Source: an uncultured beta proteobacterium
Lineage (GTDB): Bacteria; Pseudomonadota; Gammaproteobacteria; Burkholderiales; Burkholderiaceae_C
Length of the DNA stretch: 14,253 nucleotides
Reading direction: 5' to 3'
NCBI GenBank assembly: GCA_903840825.1
Contig: CAIMHL010000430.1
Span: 1 to 14,253, forward strand
The translations under genes were made by a program, and so were the position numbers. Each line of letters begins with the position of its first letter. Position 1 is the first letter of the stretch. Under the pieces are notes generated by a model. The model did not search any database. It had not been told where the DNA came from and saw nothing but the letters and a program-made list of their open reading frames with translations. Below, one piece after another: positions 1 through 8,357 of this stretch.

Positions 1-102
1 ACCCCCTTGATGCCCAGCCGCGAATATGTGCACCCCTTGCAAACCCGCGCGGTGCCTGCGGCCAAGCTGCAAACCGGTGCCCTGCACAGTTCCAAACCCT
101 AG
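1..102 (+). CDS. 3' end of an unidentified upstream gene (partial)
   Basis: The first 33 codons of frame 1 are open from the window edge to a TAG at 100-102. Codon third positions are mostly G or C, as in the GC-rich genes nearby, and the stop lies 19 bases before the ATG at 122, which is operon-like spacing. The visible tail is rich in Pro, Ala, Thr and Leu and shows no motif I recognise, so no function is offered. It could also be chance open frame, because only about 100 bases are visible. Confidence 0.45.
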   Translation, partial: TPLMPSREYVHPLQTRAVPAAKLQTGALHSSKP

Positions 103-121
103 CCCCCCACCACCGCACTGC

Positions 122-1801
122 ATGCTTGATCAGGATTTATCAATAGCTTTGGGCTCGCCCCGGTTTTCAGACTCTCGCTTGGCCCAACTGGCGGCTGACT
201 ACGGGGCCCTGCACGCCTGGCGCGAAGCCTTTACCCAGCGGGGAGCGCAGGCAGCTTGCGGCGTCACCGGCGACTTTGCGGTGGGCCTGACCACGACCGA
301 CGGCCGGAGCTTTTTGGCGGTTGACCGCTTCGCCATTAGGTCTTTGTGCTACCGAGTGCAAAACGGCCAACTGCACTTTGCCCCGCGGGCGGATGCGCTC
401 GCAGCGACCAGCACGGGCGCCGAGATCGACCCGCAGGCCATTTATGACTACCTGTATTTTCACGTCATCCCCTCGCCACGCACGATCTACAAGGGCATCT
501 TCAGATTGCCCCCTGGGCACTGCGCCGTGTTTGAGCACGGGCAACTATCGGTGTCGCCCTACTGGGTGTCCGAGTTCATCGAGCACCAAAGCGGCCACTT
601 GCCTGACTTGAAAGCTGACTTTAGGCGGCTGCTGCGAAGCGCCGTGGCCCAGCAACTAGAAGGCCACCGCCCCGCCTGCTTTTTGAGCGGCGGCACCGAC
701 AGCTCCACCATTGTCGGCATGGCCGCTCTGGCCAGTGGCGAGCAGGTGGCTAGTTACTCCATTGGGTTTGATGCGGCAGGCTACGACGAAATGGCCTACG
801 CCCAACTGGCCGCTCGCCATTTTAAAACTGACCACCACGCCTACTACGTCACCCCCGACGACTTGGTGCAGGGCATCCCCCGCGTAGCCGCTCACTTTGA
901 CCAGCCCTTTGGCAACTCCTCTGCCCTGCCCGCTTACTACTGCGCCCACCTGGCGCGCCAGGATGGCGTGAGCAAACTGTTGGCGGGTGATGGGGGCGAC
1001 GAGCTCTTTGGCGGCAACACCCGCTACGCCAAAAACAAACTGTTCGGCTTCTATGAGCACGTGCCGACGATATTACAAAAAGGCGTGCTGGAGCCCGTGC
1101 TGGGCAGCCGTTCTGCCGCTACTTTTGCCCTGACCCGTAAGGCGGCCAGTTACGTCGAGCAAGCCCGCATGCCCCTGCCTGATAGGTTGCAACTGGTCAA
1201 CCTGCTGCTTTGCCTGGGTGATGCAGAGGTGCTGACTCCCCAGTTGCTGGCCCAGTGCGATGCGGGCGCGCCCTTGCGCCTGCAACAAGCCGTGTGGCAC
1301 AGCACACCTCAAAGCAGCCCTTTAAACCGGGAGCTGGCCTATGACTGGCGTTTTACCCTGGCCGAGAGTGATCTGCCCAAGGTGTTGGGCGCGGCTAGTC
1401 TTGCGGGCATCGACGTAGGGTTTCCGATGCTGGATGACGGGCTGCTGGCTTTTTCGCAACGACTGCCCAGCCAGCACAAGCTCAAAGGCTTGCAGCTGCG
1501 TTGGTTCTTTAAAGAAGCGCTGCGCGACTTTTTACCACCTGAGATTTTGACCAAAAAAAAACAGGGCTTTGGCCTGCCCTTTGGCGTGTGGGCCAACGCC
1601 CACCCTCCCCTCAAAAAGCTGGCCAGCGACTCGCTCTATGCTTTGGTCGAGCGTGGCGTGGTACGCCCCGACTTTGTCCACACCCTGCTGACGCAGCGCC
1701 TCGCTCAACACCCCGGCTATTTTGGTGAAATGGTCTGGATTTTGATGATGCTGTCGCAATGGCTCTCCGCCAAGGCGCCTGGGTATCATTTGGCTCGCTA
1801 A
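122..1801 (+). CDS. Asparagine synthetase-like amidotransferase lacking the glutaminase cysteine
   Basis: The product is 559 residues from the ATG at 122. The synthetase (PP-loop ATP pyrophosphatase) domain is complete in outline: SGGTDSS at 189-195 binds ATP, GDGGDELFGG starts at 289, and a KKKQGFGLP element lies near the C-terminus. The N-terminal Ntn-glutaminase domain is short. Only its C-terminal half is recognisable (GDFAVGL through DRFAIRSLCY), and the Met-Cys nucleophile, the RGPD loop and the NGEIYN motif are absent. It therefore probably activates a carboxylate with ATP and uses free ammonia or another amine, as known for beta-lactam-synthetase-like members of the family, or borrows ammonia from a partner. 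An upstream in-frame ATG at 26 would add 32 Cys/Pro-rich residues unlike the family and overlap the preceding reading frame, so I prefer 122, although no clear Shine-Dalgarno precedes it. It converges on the deacetylase gene at 1885. The real substrate is unknown. Confidence 0.85.
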   Translation: MLDQDLSIALGSPRFSDSRLAQLAADYGALHAWREAFTQRGAQAACGVTGDFAVGLTTTDGRSFLAVDRFAIRSLCYRVQNGQLHFAPRADALAATSTGAEIDPQAIYDYLYFHVIPSPRTIYKGIFRLPPGHCAVFEHGQLSVSPYWVSEFIEHQSGHLPDLKADFRRLLRSAVAQQLEGHRPACFLSGGTDSSTIVGMAALASGEQVASYSIGFDAAGYDEMAYAQLAARHFKTDHHAYYVTPDDLVQGIPRVAAHFDQPFGNSSALPAYYCAHLARQDGVSKLLAGDGGDELFGGNTRYAKNKLFGFYEHVPTILQKGVLEPVLGSRSAATFALTRKAASYVEQARMPLPDRLQLVNLLLCLGDAEVLTPQLLAQCDAGAPLRLQQAVWHSTPQSSPLNRELAYDWRFTLAESDLPKVLGAASLAGIDVGFPMLDDGLLAFSQRLPSQHKLKGLQLRWFFKEALRDFLPPEILTKKKQGFGLPFGVWANAHPPLKKLASDSLYALVERGVVRPDFVHTLLTQRLAQHPGYFGEMVWILMMLSQWLSAKAPGYHLAR

Positions 1802-1806
1802 AATTT

Positions 1807-1823
1807 GCTATTAATTAAATAGC
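1807..1823. repeat. AT-rich intergenic palindrome
   Basis: Six-base arms GCTATT (1807-1812) and AATAGC (1818-1823) flank a five-base AATTA spacer, just after the stop of the asparagine synthetase-like gene. From memory, similar GCTATT...AATAGC elements are frequent between genes in Comamonadaceae genomes, so this may be one copy of a dispersed element running to about 1870. No second copy is visible in this window. Function unknown; it may form part of the terminator region. Confidence 0.35.
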
Positions 1824-1850
1824 TGGTTAAGCACGTATTCATTAGTTTAT

Positions 1851-1878
1851 AGGCCTAAAACGCTAGATTTTAGTGCCT
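1851..1878. terminator. Hairpin between convergent genes, possible bidirectional terminator
   Basis: AGGCCTAAAA (1851-1860) pairs with TTTTAGTGCCT (1868-1878) with one bulged T, leaving a seven-base loop. It lies 50 bases past the plus-strand stop at 1801 and seven bases past the minus-strand stop at 1885, where a shared terminator is expected. No long U-tract follows on either strand, so intrinsic termination would be weak. The position and symmetry are seen directly; the function is inferred. Confidence 0.4.
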
Positions 1879-1884
1879 CACGCG

Positions 1885-2841
1885 CTACCGCTGTGCTGCC
1901 ATGTTCGCCCACAAGCTGGCGGCGAAGCGCAGGGGGTCTGGTTGCCAAGGCGTGAAGCGTGGCAACTGATACACGTCGTCGCCCATTTTTGCGGCGCCTG
2001 CTTGCGTGCTGAAAGCGGCCTCAAACCCCAGACGGCGCACCTGCGCCACGTTGTGCACGGTGTAATCCTCACCCGGTTTGCCATTGGGGTAGGCAAACAG
2101 GCCCACCGGCTCATCCAGCAAACGCTCCAGCGTGTGCTTGCTGTCCACAATGTTTTGGTGCGACTCGACATGACTCAAGGTGGCCAAAATAGGGTGCGAC
2201 ACGGTGTGCGCGCCGAGCTGCATCCCGGCTTGCCGCCAAGCCTTGACCTGGGTTGAACTCAGCATCAAATGGGTGGGCAAGGCCACCCGCGCCAAATGGG
2301 CTATGGCCTCGGTCAGGGCTATTCTCTCCAGAGGATGGCGGTACTTGAGGGCGTTAATCAGGGTGGCTACTGCCGCGCGCTTTAGTGTCAGCGTGTCCAG
2401 CGCCAACGACACCACACCCAAACCTGGCAACTCAGACAGGTCCAGCACCGGTCGCTGGCAGTTGCGCACTGACTCAGTCAGGGTGTCGTTCCACATGCGC
2501 CCCCCATCCAAAAAACCTGTTGCCACAAAGCAAGTGGCTTTGAGGCCGTGGCGCTGCAGGATTGGGAGCGCTACCTGCAGGTTGTCGGCATAGCCGTCGT
2601 CAAACGTGAGGCAGGCGGCGCGGGCGGGAAGCGTGCCGGTTTTCAAACGTGCCACAGCCACGTCAAGTGCCAACACATTAAACCAGCGGGATAGCCAAGC
2701 GCACACGGCGTCAAATTGGCGGGCGTGCATCTGCAGGGGAAACAAGGGGTCTGGTTCAGGCAACACCCGGTGAAAAATTAATACCGACAGAGGCGAATGC
2801 GGTCCAGCGGGGGCACGCAGCTCAAACAAGGTTTTGAACAT
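1885..2841 (-). CDS. Polysaccharide deacetylase family protein (NodB-like)
   Basis: The 318-residue product has the carbohydrate esterase 4 (NodB homology) motifs: TFDDGYADN at 79-87, with the catalytic and metal-binding Asp pair at 81-82; HTVSH at 212-216, which supplies the two metal-binding His; and FAYPNGK at 249-255. Family members remove N-acetyl groups from GlcNAc-type sugars using a divalent metal. No signal peptide is evident, so it may act on a lipid-linked precursor in the cytoplasm or reach the periplasm in an unusual way. It is the last gene of the minus-strand operon. Its ATG shares one base with the preceding gene's stop (TGATG), and an AGAGGGGG ribosome site (2852-2859) lies ten bases upstream. 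It is distinct from the second deacetylase at 13543. The family call is firm; the substrate is unknown. Confidence 0.9.
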   Translation of the reverse strand: MFKTLFELRAPAGPHSPLSVLIFHRVLPEPDPLFPLQMHARQFDAVCAWLSRWFNVLALDVAVARLKTGTLPARAACLTFDDGYADNLQVALPILQRHGLKATCFVATGFLDGGRMWNDTLTESVRNCQRPVLDLSELPGLGVVSLALDTLTLKRAAVATLINALKYRHPLERIALTEAIAHLARVALPTHLMLSSTQVKAWRQAGMQLGAHTVSHPILATLSHVESHQNIVDSKHTLERLLDEPVGLFAYPNGKPGEDYTVHNVAQVRRLGFEAAFSTQAGAAKMGDDVYQLPRFTPWQPDPLRFAASLWANMAAQR

Positions 2842-4043
2842 CAGGCCAGCACCCCCTCTTGCACCACTTCATGAAACAAGCTGAGTTGGGACTGGGTGAT
2901 CGCCGGCCATCCGTGCCCCAACGCACACGCCCGCACCGCTGCCCGCGCAGGCAACTTGCACCACAGGGCTTGCACCGCCTGTACCAAACTGGCTACAGTG
3001 CGCTCCGCCATGAGTTGTCCTGCAGTGGGCGAACGCACGATTTCAGTCATACCGCCAACCCTTGTAGCCACCACGGGCGTGCCGCAGGCCATGGCCTCCA
3101 GCAGCACATTGGGCCAGCCTTCGCGGCTGGAAGGCAAGAGCAACAGATCGGCAGCGCTGTAGCAAAGCGCCAGTTGCACAGGGGCAACTTGCCCCAAAAA
3201 CTGCACACGAGAGCTAAGTTGAAGGTTTGAACTTAGGCGCTCAAGGGTAGCGCGCTGCGGGCCTTCGCCCACCAACACCAGCCTAAAGTGGGGCAGGTGC
3301 AAGAGTGCTTCTATAGCGAGATGCTGACCCTTGTTTTCAACCAAATTCCCGACTATCAACAAGGTAGGCGTATTCGGCCAAGCCAGCGCTTGGCGGGTTT
3401 GGGCTTGGGTTTGGAGTTGAAAAAGAGACGAGTCAACGCCGTTGGGCAACGCCTTGAGCCTGTCTGCTGGAAAGCCGAGCTGAGCCATGCGCTGCGTCAA
3501 GGCGTGTGAGACGCCCACACAAGCATTGGCCCGCTGAGCGGCCCATTGCATGAGTCGCCGGGGCACGGCGAACTGGGTCTGCAGGTTGATGTCGGAGCCC
3601 CGCGCTGTGATGACCAAGGGTTTATTGAAGTAGCCAGCCAACAGGGCGGCTGCCACGCCGTCAGGGTAAAAGTAATGGGCATCTATCACATCAAAGTCAA
3701 AGCCTTCGTCTAGCAAGCGCGCTACAGCAGGCCGCGCCGCCCGTGCCAGGGTCAAGGGAGACAGCGACATGCCCAGCTTGGGCAACACAAAGTAACGCGG
3801 GTGTTGCACCTCTAGGCCATGCCTGCTTTCCCGCGCAGGGGTGCGCGCCCAGCGGGCGTAATCACCAAAGCGGGGGTGGGTTGAAAAAAACCAGGGAACG
3901 GGGGCCACAACGCGGGTGTGTACCTGCCCACTACTGAGCAACTCTGTGAGCCGTTTTTCAACAAAAATACCATGACCTGGGCGCACGCTGCTGGGGTAGA
4001 GCGTGGAGAAAAGCAAGGTTCGCAACGGGCGTGATGGGCTCAT
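2841..4043 (-). CDS. Glycosyltransferase family 4 protein
   Basis: This is a 400-residue GT-B-fold, retaining-type glycosyltransferase. The N-terminal acceptor domain begins with LLFSTLYP and has the glycine-containing loop RPGHGIFVEKR near 21-31. The linker carries LPNGVD at 199-204. The C-terminal nucleotide-sugar domain has VGEGPQ at 258-263 and the EX7E motif, Glu308 to Glu316, within SREGWPNVLLEAM. There are no membrane segments, so it probably works at the cytoplasmic face, adding a sugar to a lipid-linked repeat unit. The ATG overlaps the stop of the upstream gene by four bases (ATGA), consistent with translational coupling. Sugar and linkage cannot be read from sequence, and I do not recognise an exosortase-specific subfamily. 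Confidence 0.88.
   Translation of the reverse strand: MSPSRPLRTLLFSTLYPSSVRPGHGIFVEKRLTELLSSGQVHTRVVAPVPWFFSTHPRFGDYARWARTPARESRHGLEVQHPRYFVLPKLGMSLSPLTLARAARPAVARLLDEGFDFDVIDAHYFYPDGVAAALLAGYFNKPLVITARGSDINLQTQFAVPRRLMQWAAQRANACVGVSHALTQRMAQLGFPADRLKALPNGVDSSLFQLQTQAQTRQALAWPNTPTLLIVGNLVENKGQHLAIEALLHLPHFRLVLVGEGPQRATLERLSSNLQLSSRVQFLGQVAPVQLALCYSAADLLLLPSSREGWPNVLLEAMACGTPVVATRVGGMTEIVRSPTAGQLMAERTVASLVQAVQALWCKLPARAAVRACALGHGWPAITQSQLSLFHEVVQEGVLA
2852..2859 (-). promoter_or_regulatory. Ribosome binding site of the distal deacetylase gene
   Basis: AGAGGGGG on the minus strand lies inside the end of the preceding glycosyltransferase gene, ten bases before the ATG at 2841. It supports that start and suggests independent initiation in addition to coupling through the TGATG overlap. 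Confidence 0.5.
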
Positions 4044-5245
4044 GCGCTAAGTAGTTGTTGGTACACGTTTTGGTAGCCGGCCACGCTGCCCGCCCAATGG
4101 CGCTCGGTCTCTACATAACGCCTTGCCGCCTCGCGCAAAGCAGGCCAGCGCTCAGGCTGGGCCAACAGGTCAAGCACGGTGCCCGCCAGCGCATCGGCAG
4201 AGCCTGCTTTAAACAGCAGGCCGGTGTGGCCATGACGAATGAGTTCTTGGTGGCCACCCACGTCTGAGGCCACCAACACGCACCCTTGAGCCATCGCTTC
4301 CAAGGGCTTGAGAGGGGTGACCAAATCGGTCAGACGCATGGCCCGGCGGGGGTAGGCCAGTACATCAATCAGCTTGTAGTAATGCGCCACCTGTTCATGC
4401 GGCACACGGCCTGCAAAAATGACTTTGTGAGATAAGCCCAAGCGCAGGCACTGAGCCTTGAGTGCCGCCTCTTGCGGCCCGCCACCGACCAACAACACCC
4501 GCAGGTCTGGGTGCTGGGCCAACAGAGTGGGCATGGCATCTAGCAAGACATCCAGGCCTTCGTAGGCATAAAACGAGCCGATGAAACCGACGACGCGGCA
4601 GCCCTGCAAGCCCAGTTGAGCTTTGAGCGCCTGATCGGGCGGCCCACCCGGTTTAAATGAATTGATATCGACTGCATTGGGAATGACAGTCACCTTGTCC
4701 CCCCCAATCCCGCGGCCCAACATATCAAGGCGAAGCCCATCGCAAATGGTGAACACATGGCCTGCGCGCTGCAGGGCACTTGTCTCAAGCCAGCGGCTTA
4801 ATTGATAACGCACACTGCCCTCGGTGGTGGTGCCGTGGTCTACAGCGGCGTCTTCCCAAAAGGCCCGCACTTCGTACACCACAGGAATGCCTAAACGCTG
4901 TCCTACACGAAGCGCCGGCCAGGCATTGAGCACCGGCGAATGGGCGTGCAAGATATGGGGGCGCACCTGCTCTGCGACATACAGCAACCGACGTTCAAGT
5001 TGGCGCATAAGTGCCAACTCGCCTAGCCCGGGCCAACGACTCAAGGACGAGGGTGGCGTACGGAAAAAGTGCCAACCATCCACCACCTCTTCCAGCGTTT
5101 GTCCACTGTTTTGCTTGGGGCCACTGAGGTGAAACGTGGTCCACCCTCTGTTGCGTTGCTCGCGCAAAATGGACAAACTGCGAAAGGTGTAGCCGCTGTG
5201 CAAGGGTGCTGTATGGTCAAAAACGTGGAGAATGCGAAAGCTCAT
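4040..5245 (-). CDS. Exosortase A-associated glycosyltransferase, Daro_2409 family (TIGR04063 type)
   Basis: The product is 401 residues, matching the usual length of this family. The start HVFDHTAPLHSGYTFRSLSI (near 7-26) and the segment YEVRAFWEDAA (124-134) are the features by which I recognise the Daro_2409 group, which is found in XrtA exopolysaccharide loci. It has a GT-B layout: an acceptor domain, IPNAVD at 188-193, VGGGPQ at 253-258, and a donor-site segment LVTPLKPLEAM at 308-318. The second Glu of the GT4 EX7E pair is Glu316, but the first position is Leu308, so the motif is not canonical. The enzyme is probably cytoplasmic and acts on the repeat unit. It overlaps both neighbours by four-base ATGA junctions. 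The family assignment is from recognition, not a profile search. Confidence 0.88.
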   Translation of the reverse strand: MSFRILHVFDHTAPLHSGYTFRSLSILREQRNRGWTTFHLSGPKQNSGQTLEEVVDGWHFFRTPPSSLSRWPGLGELALMRQLERRLLYVAEQVRPHILHAHSPVLNAWPALRVGQRLGIPVVYEVRAFWEDAAVDHGTTTEGSVRYQLSRWLETSALQRAGHVFTICDGLRLDMLGRGIGGDKVTVIPNAVDINSFKPGGPPDQALKAQLGLQGCRVVGFIGSFYAYEGLDVLLDAMPTLLAQHPDLRVLLVGGGPQEAALKAQCLRLGLSHKVIFAGRVPHEQVAHYYKLIDVLAYPRRAMRLTDLVTPLKPLEAMAQGCVLVASDVGGHQELIRHGHTGLLFKAGSADALAGTVLDLLAQPERWPALREAARRYVETERHWAGSVAGYQNVYQQLLSA

Positions 5246-7152
5246 GCGGGCACGTCTTTCATGTCAACAACCTGCCTTAAAAAAGCCTCAAACATCAGCA
5301 GCGCCCACAGCGGCGCACTGCAGTCTGCCCGACCTGATTGGTGCGCATCCACCAGGTGATTCAAATAATCGGGGTTGAACCAGCCGGTGTCTTTCAGTCG
5401 CTCACCCAAGACTGCGTCGCGCACACGCTGCTTTAGCGGCCCCCTGAACCAGCGAGCCAGGGGTACCGAAAATCCCATTTTTTGCCTATAAAGCACCTCA
5501 TGGGGGAGGTAGGGCACCATCGACTTCTTGAAAATAGCCTTGCCCTCTTGGCCTTGAATCTTGTAAGCCGAGGGCAGCGTAGCCAGCCACTCCACCAACT
5601 CATGGTCCATCAGCGGCTCACGCACTTCCAGTGAATGGGCCATGCTGGTTCGGTCAACTTTGGTATTGATATCGCCCACCAAATAGGTTTTAAGATCCAG
5701 GTACTGAATCAGCGCCAATGGATCGTCAGTATTCGCATTCGCAGCGTGACGGGTAAAAACTTCTTGTGCGTTGTAGCCAGCCAAATCTGTTTTAAAACGC
5801 GGGCTAAACAAAGCCTCGCGCATGGGACCCCGCATCAGGGAAACCGTATGAAAGTAGGACGACACGGCGCTTCTGGCCAAGCCCTCGAAGGTGGTCTTGG
5901 CACGAAACATTCGTGGGGCCCAATCGGCTTTTGGGTAGAGTCGGCCCAGAGCGCCAAACAGGGGTGCACGCACGCGCAGCGGCAAGACGCTGCGCAGGCG
6001 TTCTTCCATCAAATGTAGGCGGTAGCGCCGGTAGCCGCCCAGCATTTCGTCGCCCCCATCGCCAGAGAGTGCCACCGTCACATGTTGTCGTGCCAGCTGA
6101 CAGACGCGGTAAGTAGGTATGGCAGAGCTGTCCGCAAACGGTTCGTCAAAGAGGCCAGCCAGGGTGTCAATCAGGTCAAAGTCATCGCTCTTGACGGTCT
6201 TCAAACGATGCTGGGTTTGATAGCGATCAGCTACCTGTTGCGCAAAGTTAGACTCATTGAAAGCGGGGTCCTCGAAACCAATGGCACACGTATTGACGGG
6301 CGACTGCGACAGACCCGACATGAGAGCCACCACCGCGCTGCTATCGACACCGCCTGATAAAAAAGCCCCCAACGGCACCTCGGCCACCAAGCGTAAGCGC
6401 ACGGATTCTTGCAGGCGCTGCACCAATTCGGCCTGTGCGTCAGCCTGAGAGATCGGGTTGTCAAGGCTGAACTGAACGTCCCAATAAGCCACCGGCTCGG
6501 GCGCGGGCTGCCCCCGTCGCACCGTGAGGCTGTGCGCAGGAGAGAGTTTTCGAGCCTGCTTGAAGATGGTACGCGGCTCGGCCACATAGCCCAGCGCAAA
6601 ATATTCTTCTACTGCCTGAGGATCTACGCCACGGGACAAGCCGCCATGCACCAATAAGGCTTTGAGCTCTGAGCCAAACAGCAAGGTGCCGTCATCCAAC
6701 AGTGCGTAGTACAGCGGTTTAACGCCCATTCGGTCACGCGCCAAAAAGAGGGTTTGCTGCTTATGGTCCCATAAGGCAAAGGCAAACATGCCCCGAAAGC
6801 GTTTCACACACTCCGCCCCCCAGGCCTCCCAGGCATGAACAATCACCTCGGTGTCGCTCTGGGTATGAAACACATGACCCAAAGCCTGCAACTCGGGAAT
6901 GAGGGCTTTGTAGTTGTAGATTTCGCCATTGAAGACCACCACCACGGAGCCATCTTCGTTAAATAAAGGCTGCTGGCCGGTGGCCAGGTCGATGATGGAC
7001 AGGCGCCTATGGCCCAGGCCCAGGCCAGGCTCAAGGTACAAAGAGCCTTCGTCCGGACCCCTGTGCACTTGGGCGTTGTTCATGCGTTGCAGCACAGAAC
7101 GGGGCAAGTCGCGCCGCCCCAAGGTGTCCATGATGCCGGTGATACCACACAT
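5242..7152 (-). CDS. XrtA-associated glutamine amidotransferase (asparagine synthetase-like, TIGR03108 type)
   Basis: The product is a 636-residue class II amidotransferase with both domains intact. The glutaminase part has the nucleophile Cys2 (MCGITGI), HRGPD at 30-34, NGEIYNY at 75-81 and SDTEV at 99-103. The synthetase part has LSGGVDSS at 265-272 and SGDGGDEMLGGYRRY at 363-377, with KKMGFSVP-like residues (QKMGFSVP) near the C-terminus. It should hydrolyse glutamine and pass ammonia to an ATP-activated carboxylate. Length and context match amidotransferase 1 of exosortase A systems rather than housekeeping AsnB. A plausible substrate is the carboxyl of a uronic acid made by the nearby dehydrogenase, but this is inference. 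It starts five bases after the preceding stop, and its own stop overlaps the next ATG by four bases. Confidence 0.92.
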   Translation of the reverse strand: MCGITGIMDTLGRRDLPRSVLQRMNNAQVHRGPDEGSLYLEPGLGLGHRRLSIIDLATGQQPLFNEDGSVVVVFNGEIYNYKALIPELQALGHVFHTQSDTEVIVHAWEAWGAECVKRFRGMFAFALWDHKQQTLFLARDRMGVKPLYYALLDDGTLLFGSELKALLVHGGLSRGVDPQAVEEYFALGYVAEPRTIFKQARKLSPAHSLTVRRGQPAPEPVAYWDVQFSLDNPISQADAQAELVQRLQESVRLRLVAEVPLGAFLSGGVDSSAVVALMSGLSQSPVNTCAIGFEDPAFNESNFAQQVADRYQTQHRLKTVKSDDFDLIDTLAGLFDEPFADSSAIPTYRVCQLARQHVTVALSGDGGDEMLGGYRRYRLHLMEERLRSVLPLRVRAPLFGALGRLYPKADWAPRMFRAKTTFEGLARSAVSSYFHTVSLMRGPMREALFSPRFKTDLAGYNAQEVFTRHAANANTDDPLALIQYLDLKTYLVGDINTKVDRTSMAHSLEVREPLMDHELVEWLATLPSAYKIQGQEGKAIFKKSMVPYLPHEVLYRQKMGFSVPLARWFRGPLKQRVRDAVLGERLKDTGWFNPDYLNHLVDAHQSGRADCSAPLWALLMFEAFLRQVVDMKDVPA

Positions 7153-7157
7153 AGTTT

Positions 7158-8357
7158 TTAACGATTCCCAAGCTGTAAATGGGTCCGCGACAACTGCTGA
7201 TCGTAGACCGCAGCATAGGTAGCCACCATCGATTGCAGGCTAAATTTCTCAAGTACACGCTGTCGACCGGCTTGGCCCATAGACTGAGCTAGCGCAGGCT
7301 TTGTCGCAATTTGTGCTAACTGCAGGGCCATTGCCTTGGCAGAACCTGCTTCAACCAGCCAACCCGTCAGGCCTGGCACCACCAAATGAACATTGCCGCC
7401 CACCGCAGTGGCCATCACCGGCAAGGCGCTGGCCATGGCTTCCAGAATGGTGTTGCTCATGCCCTCAGCCAAGGAGGGCACGGCCAGCAGGTGAAAGCCG
7501 CGCATGATGTTGGCCACATCCCCGCGCTCGCCCGGCAGCCACGCCAAATGCGAAAACCCAGCGGCTGCCAAGACAGACTGGGCTTGTGCCCGCAAAGGGC
7601 CATCACCAACCATCACCAATCGCACGCGCTGCTGCAATGTCGGATTCAGCGTGAGCGCTTGCACAAACGCTTGCGCCAGCATGACCGGGTCTTTCACCGC
7701 CTGCATCCGCATCACAGTGCCCACCAGCCAATGTTGATCAGGACCAAAGGGGCAGCCGACTATCGGCAGCACCCCACTTGGCGCAGGATAAAAACGTGCA
7801 GTGTCCACGCCGTTGGGAGTCTGGGTGATGGATGTAGGTGATACCTTAATTTTGCGCACTAGATCGTCGGTCAAATCCGGCGAAAGCGAGGTAAAGTGGT
7901 GGACAAAATTTTTGTAGAAACGCCGTGTACGCTGCAAATATTTGTTGTCGCCTGTCAGGTCGGCCATGTCGCGGCCATGCTCCCCATGAAGGCGCACAGG
8001 TACCCCGGCAGCCCAAGCGGGAGCCTGGGTCTCCAGGGCGGCCAAGTTTCGGCTGTGAACAATGGCAGGCTTCAACTGCCTGAACAATTTGAAAAGTTTT
8101 GGATAGAGCCCAACGCCGTGACCTGGGGCTTTGTTGAGCGCATACAAGGCCACATCAGGTCGGCAAATTCGCTGACTAAAATCCGTCATGTCAGTCAAGG
8201 CCAACACAGCATGGCGATAGCGCTCAGGCGCCATGTGGTTGATTAAGTTGACCAAGCCATTTTCAATACCACCTGTGGCGAAACGATAGACAACATGAAG
8301 CACGAGCGGGGGCTGTTCATTGGATCGACTCGCTGAAAAAACGCTCACAAACGCCAC
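7158..8357 (-). CDS. XrtA/PEP-CTERM-associated glycosyltransferase (TIGR03088 type)
   Basis: This is a GT4-type GT-B glycosyltransferase of 399 residues from a GTG at 8357. Recognisable segments are GGIENGLVNLIN at 29-40, HSRNLAALE at 101-109, HGEHGRD at 124-130, NGVDTARFYP at 182-191, and the EX7E pair Glu298/Glu306 within LAEGMSNTILEAM. These match my memory of the sugar transferase found beside EpsH1/XrtA. The start is uncertain: a second in-frame GTG at 8348 overlaps the upstream TGA as GTGA, the same four-base junction used at the next genes, and would give 396 residues. The GTG at 8357 would overlap by 13 bases. No membrane segments are visible. It probably extends the lipid-linked repeat unit in the cytoplasm. 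Confidence 0.9.
   Translation of the reverse strand: MAFVSVFSASRSNEQPPLVLHVVYRFATGGIENGLVNLINHMAPERYRHAVLALTDMTDFSQRICRPDVALYALNKAPGHGVGLYPKLFKLFRQLKPAIVHSRNLAALETQAPAWAAGVPVRLHGEHGRDMADLTGDNKYLQRTRRFYKNFVHHFTSLSPDLTDDLVRKIKVSPTSITQTPNGVDTARFYPAPSGVLPIVGCPFGPDQHWLVGTVMRMQAVKDPVMLAQAFVQALTLNPTLQQRVRLVMVGDGPLRAQAQSVLAAAGFSHLAWLPGERGDVANIMRGFHLLAVPSLAEGMSNTILEAMASALPVMATAVGGNVHLVVPGLTGWLVEAGSAKAMALQLAQIATKPALAQSMGQAGRQRVLEKFSLQSMVATYAAVYDQQLSRTHLQLGNR

Noticed and set aside
26..121. Upstream ATG at 26 giving the asparagine synthetase-like protein a 32-residue Cys/Pro-rich N-terminus
   Set aside because: The stretch overlaps the open frame ending at 102, has no family resemblance and looks like a frame shadow of the upstream gene; the ATG at 122 fits better.
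1873..2256. Plus-strand open frame of 127 codons opposite the deacetylase
   Set aside because: It is antisense to a gene with clear NodB motifs and shows no domain of its own. The same applies to the other antisense frames across the operon.
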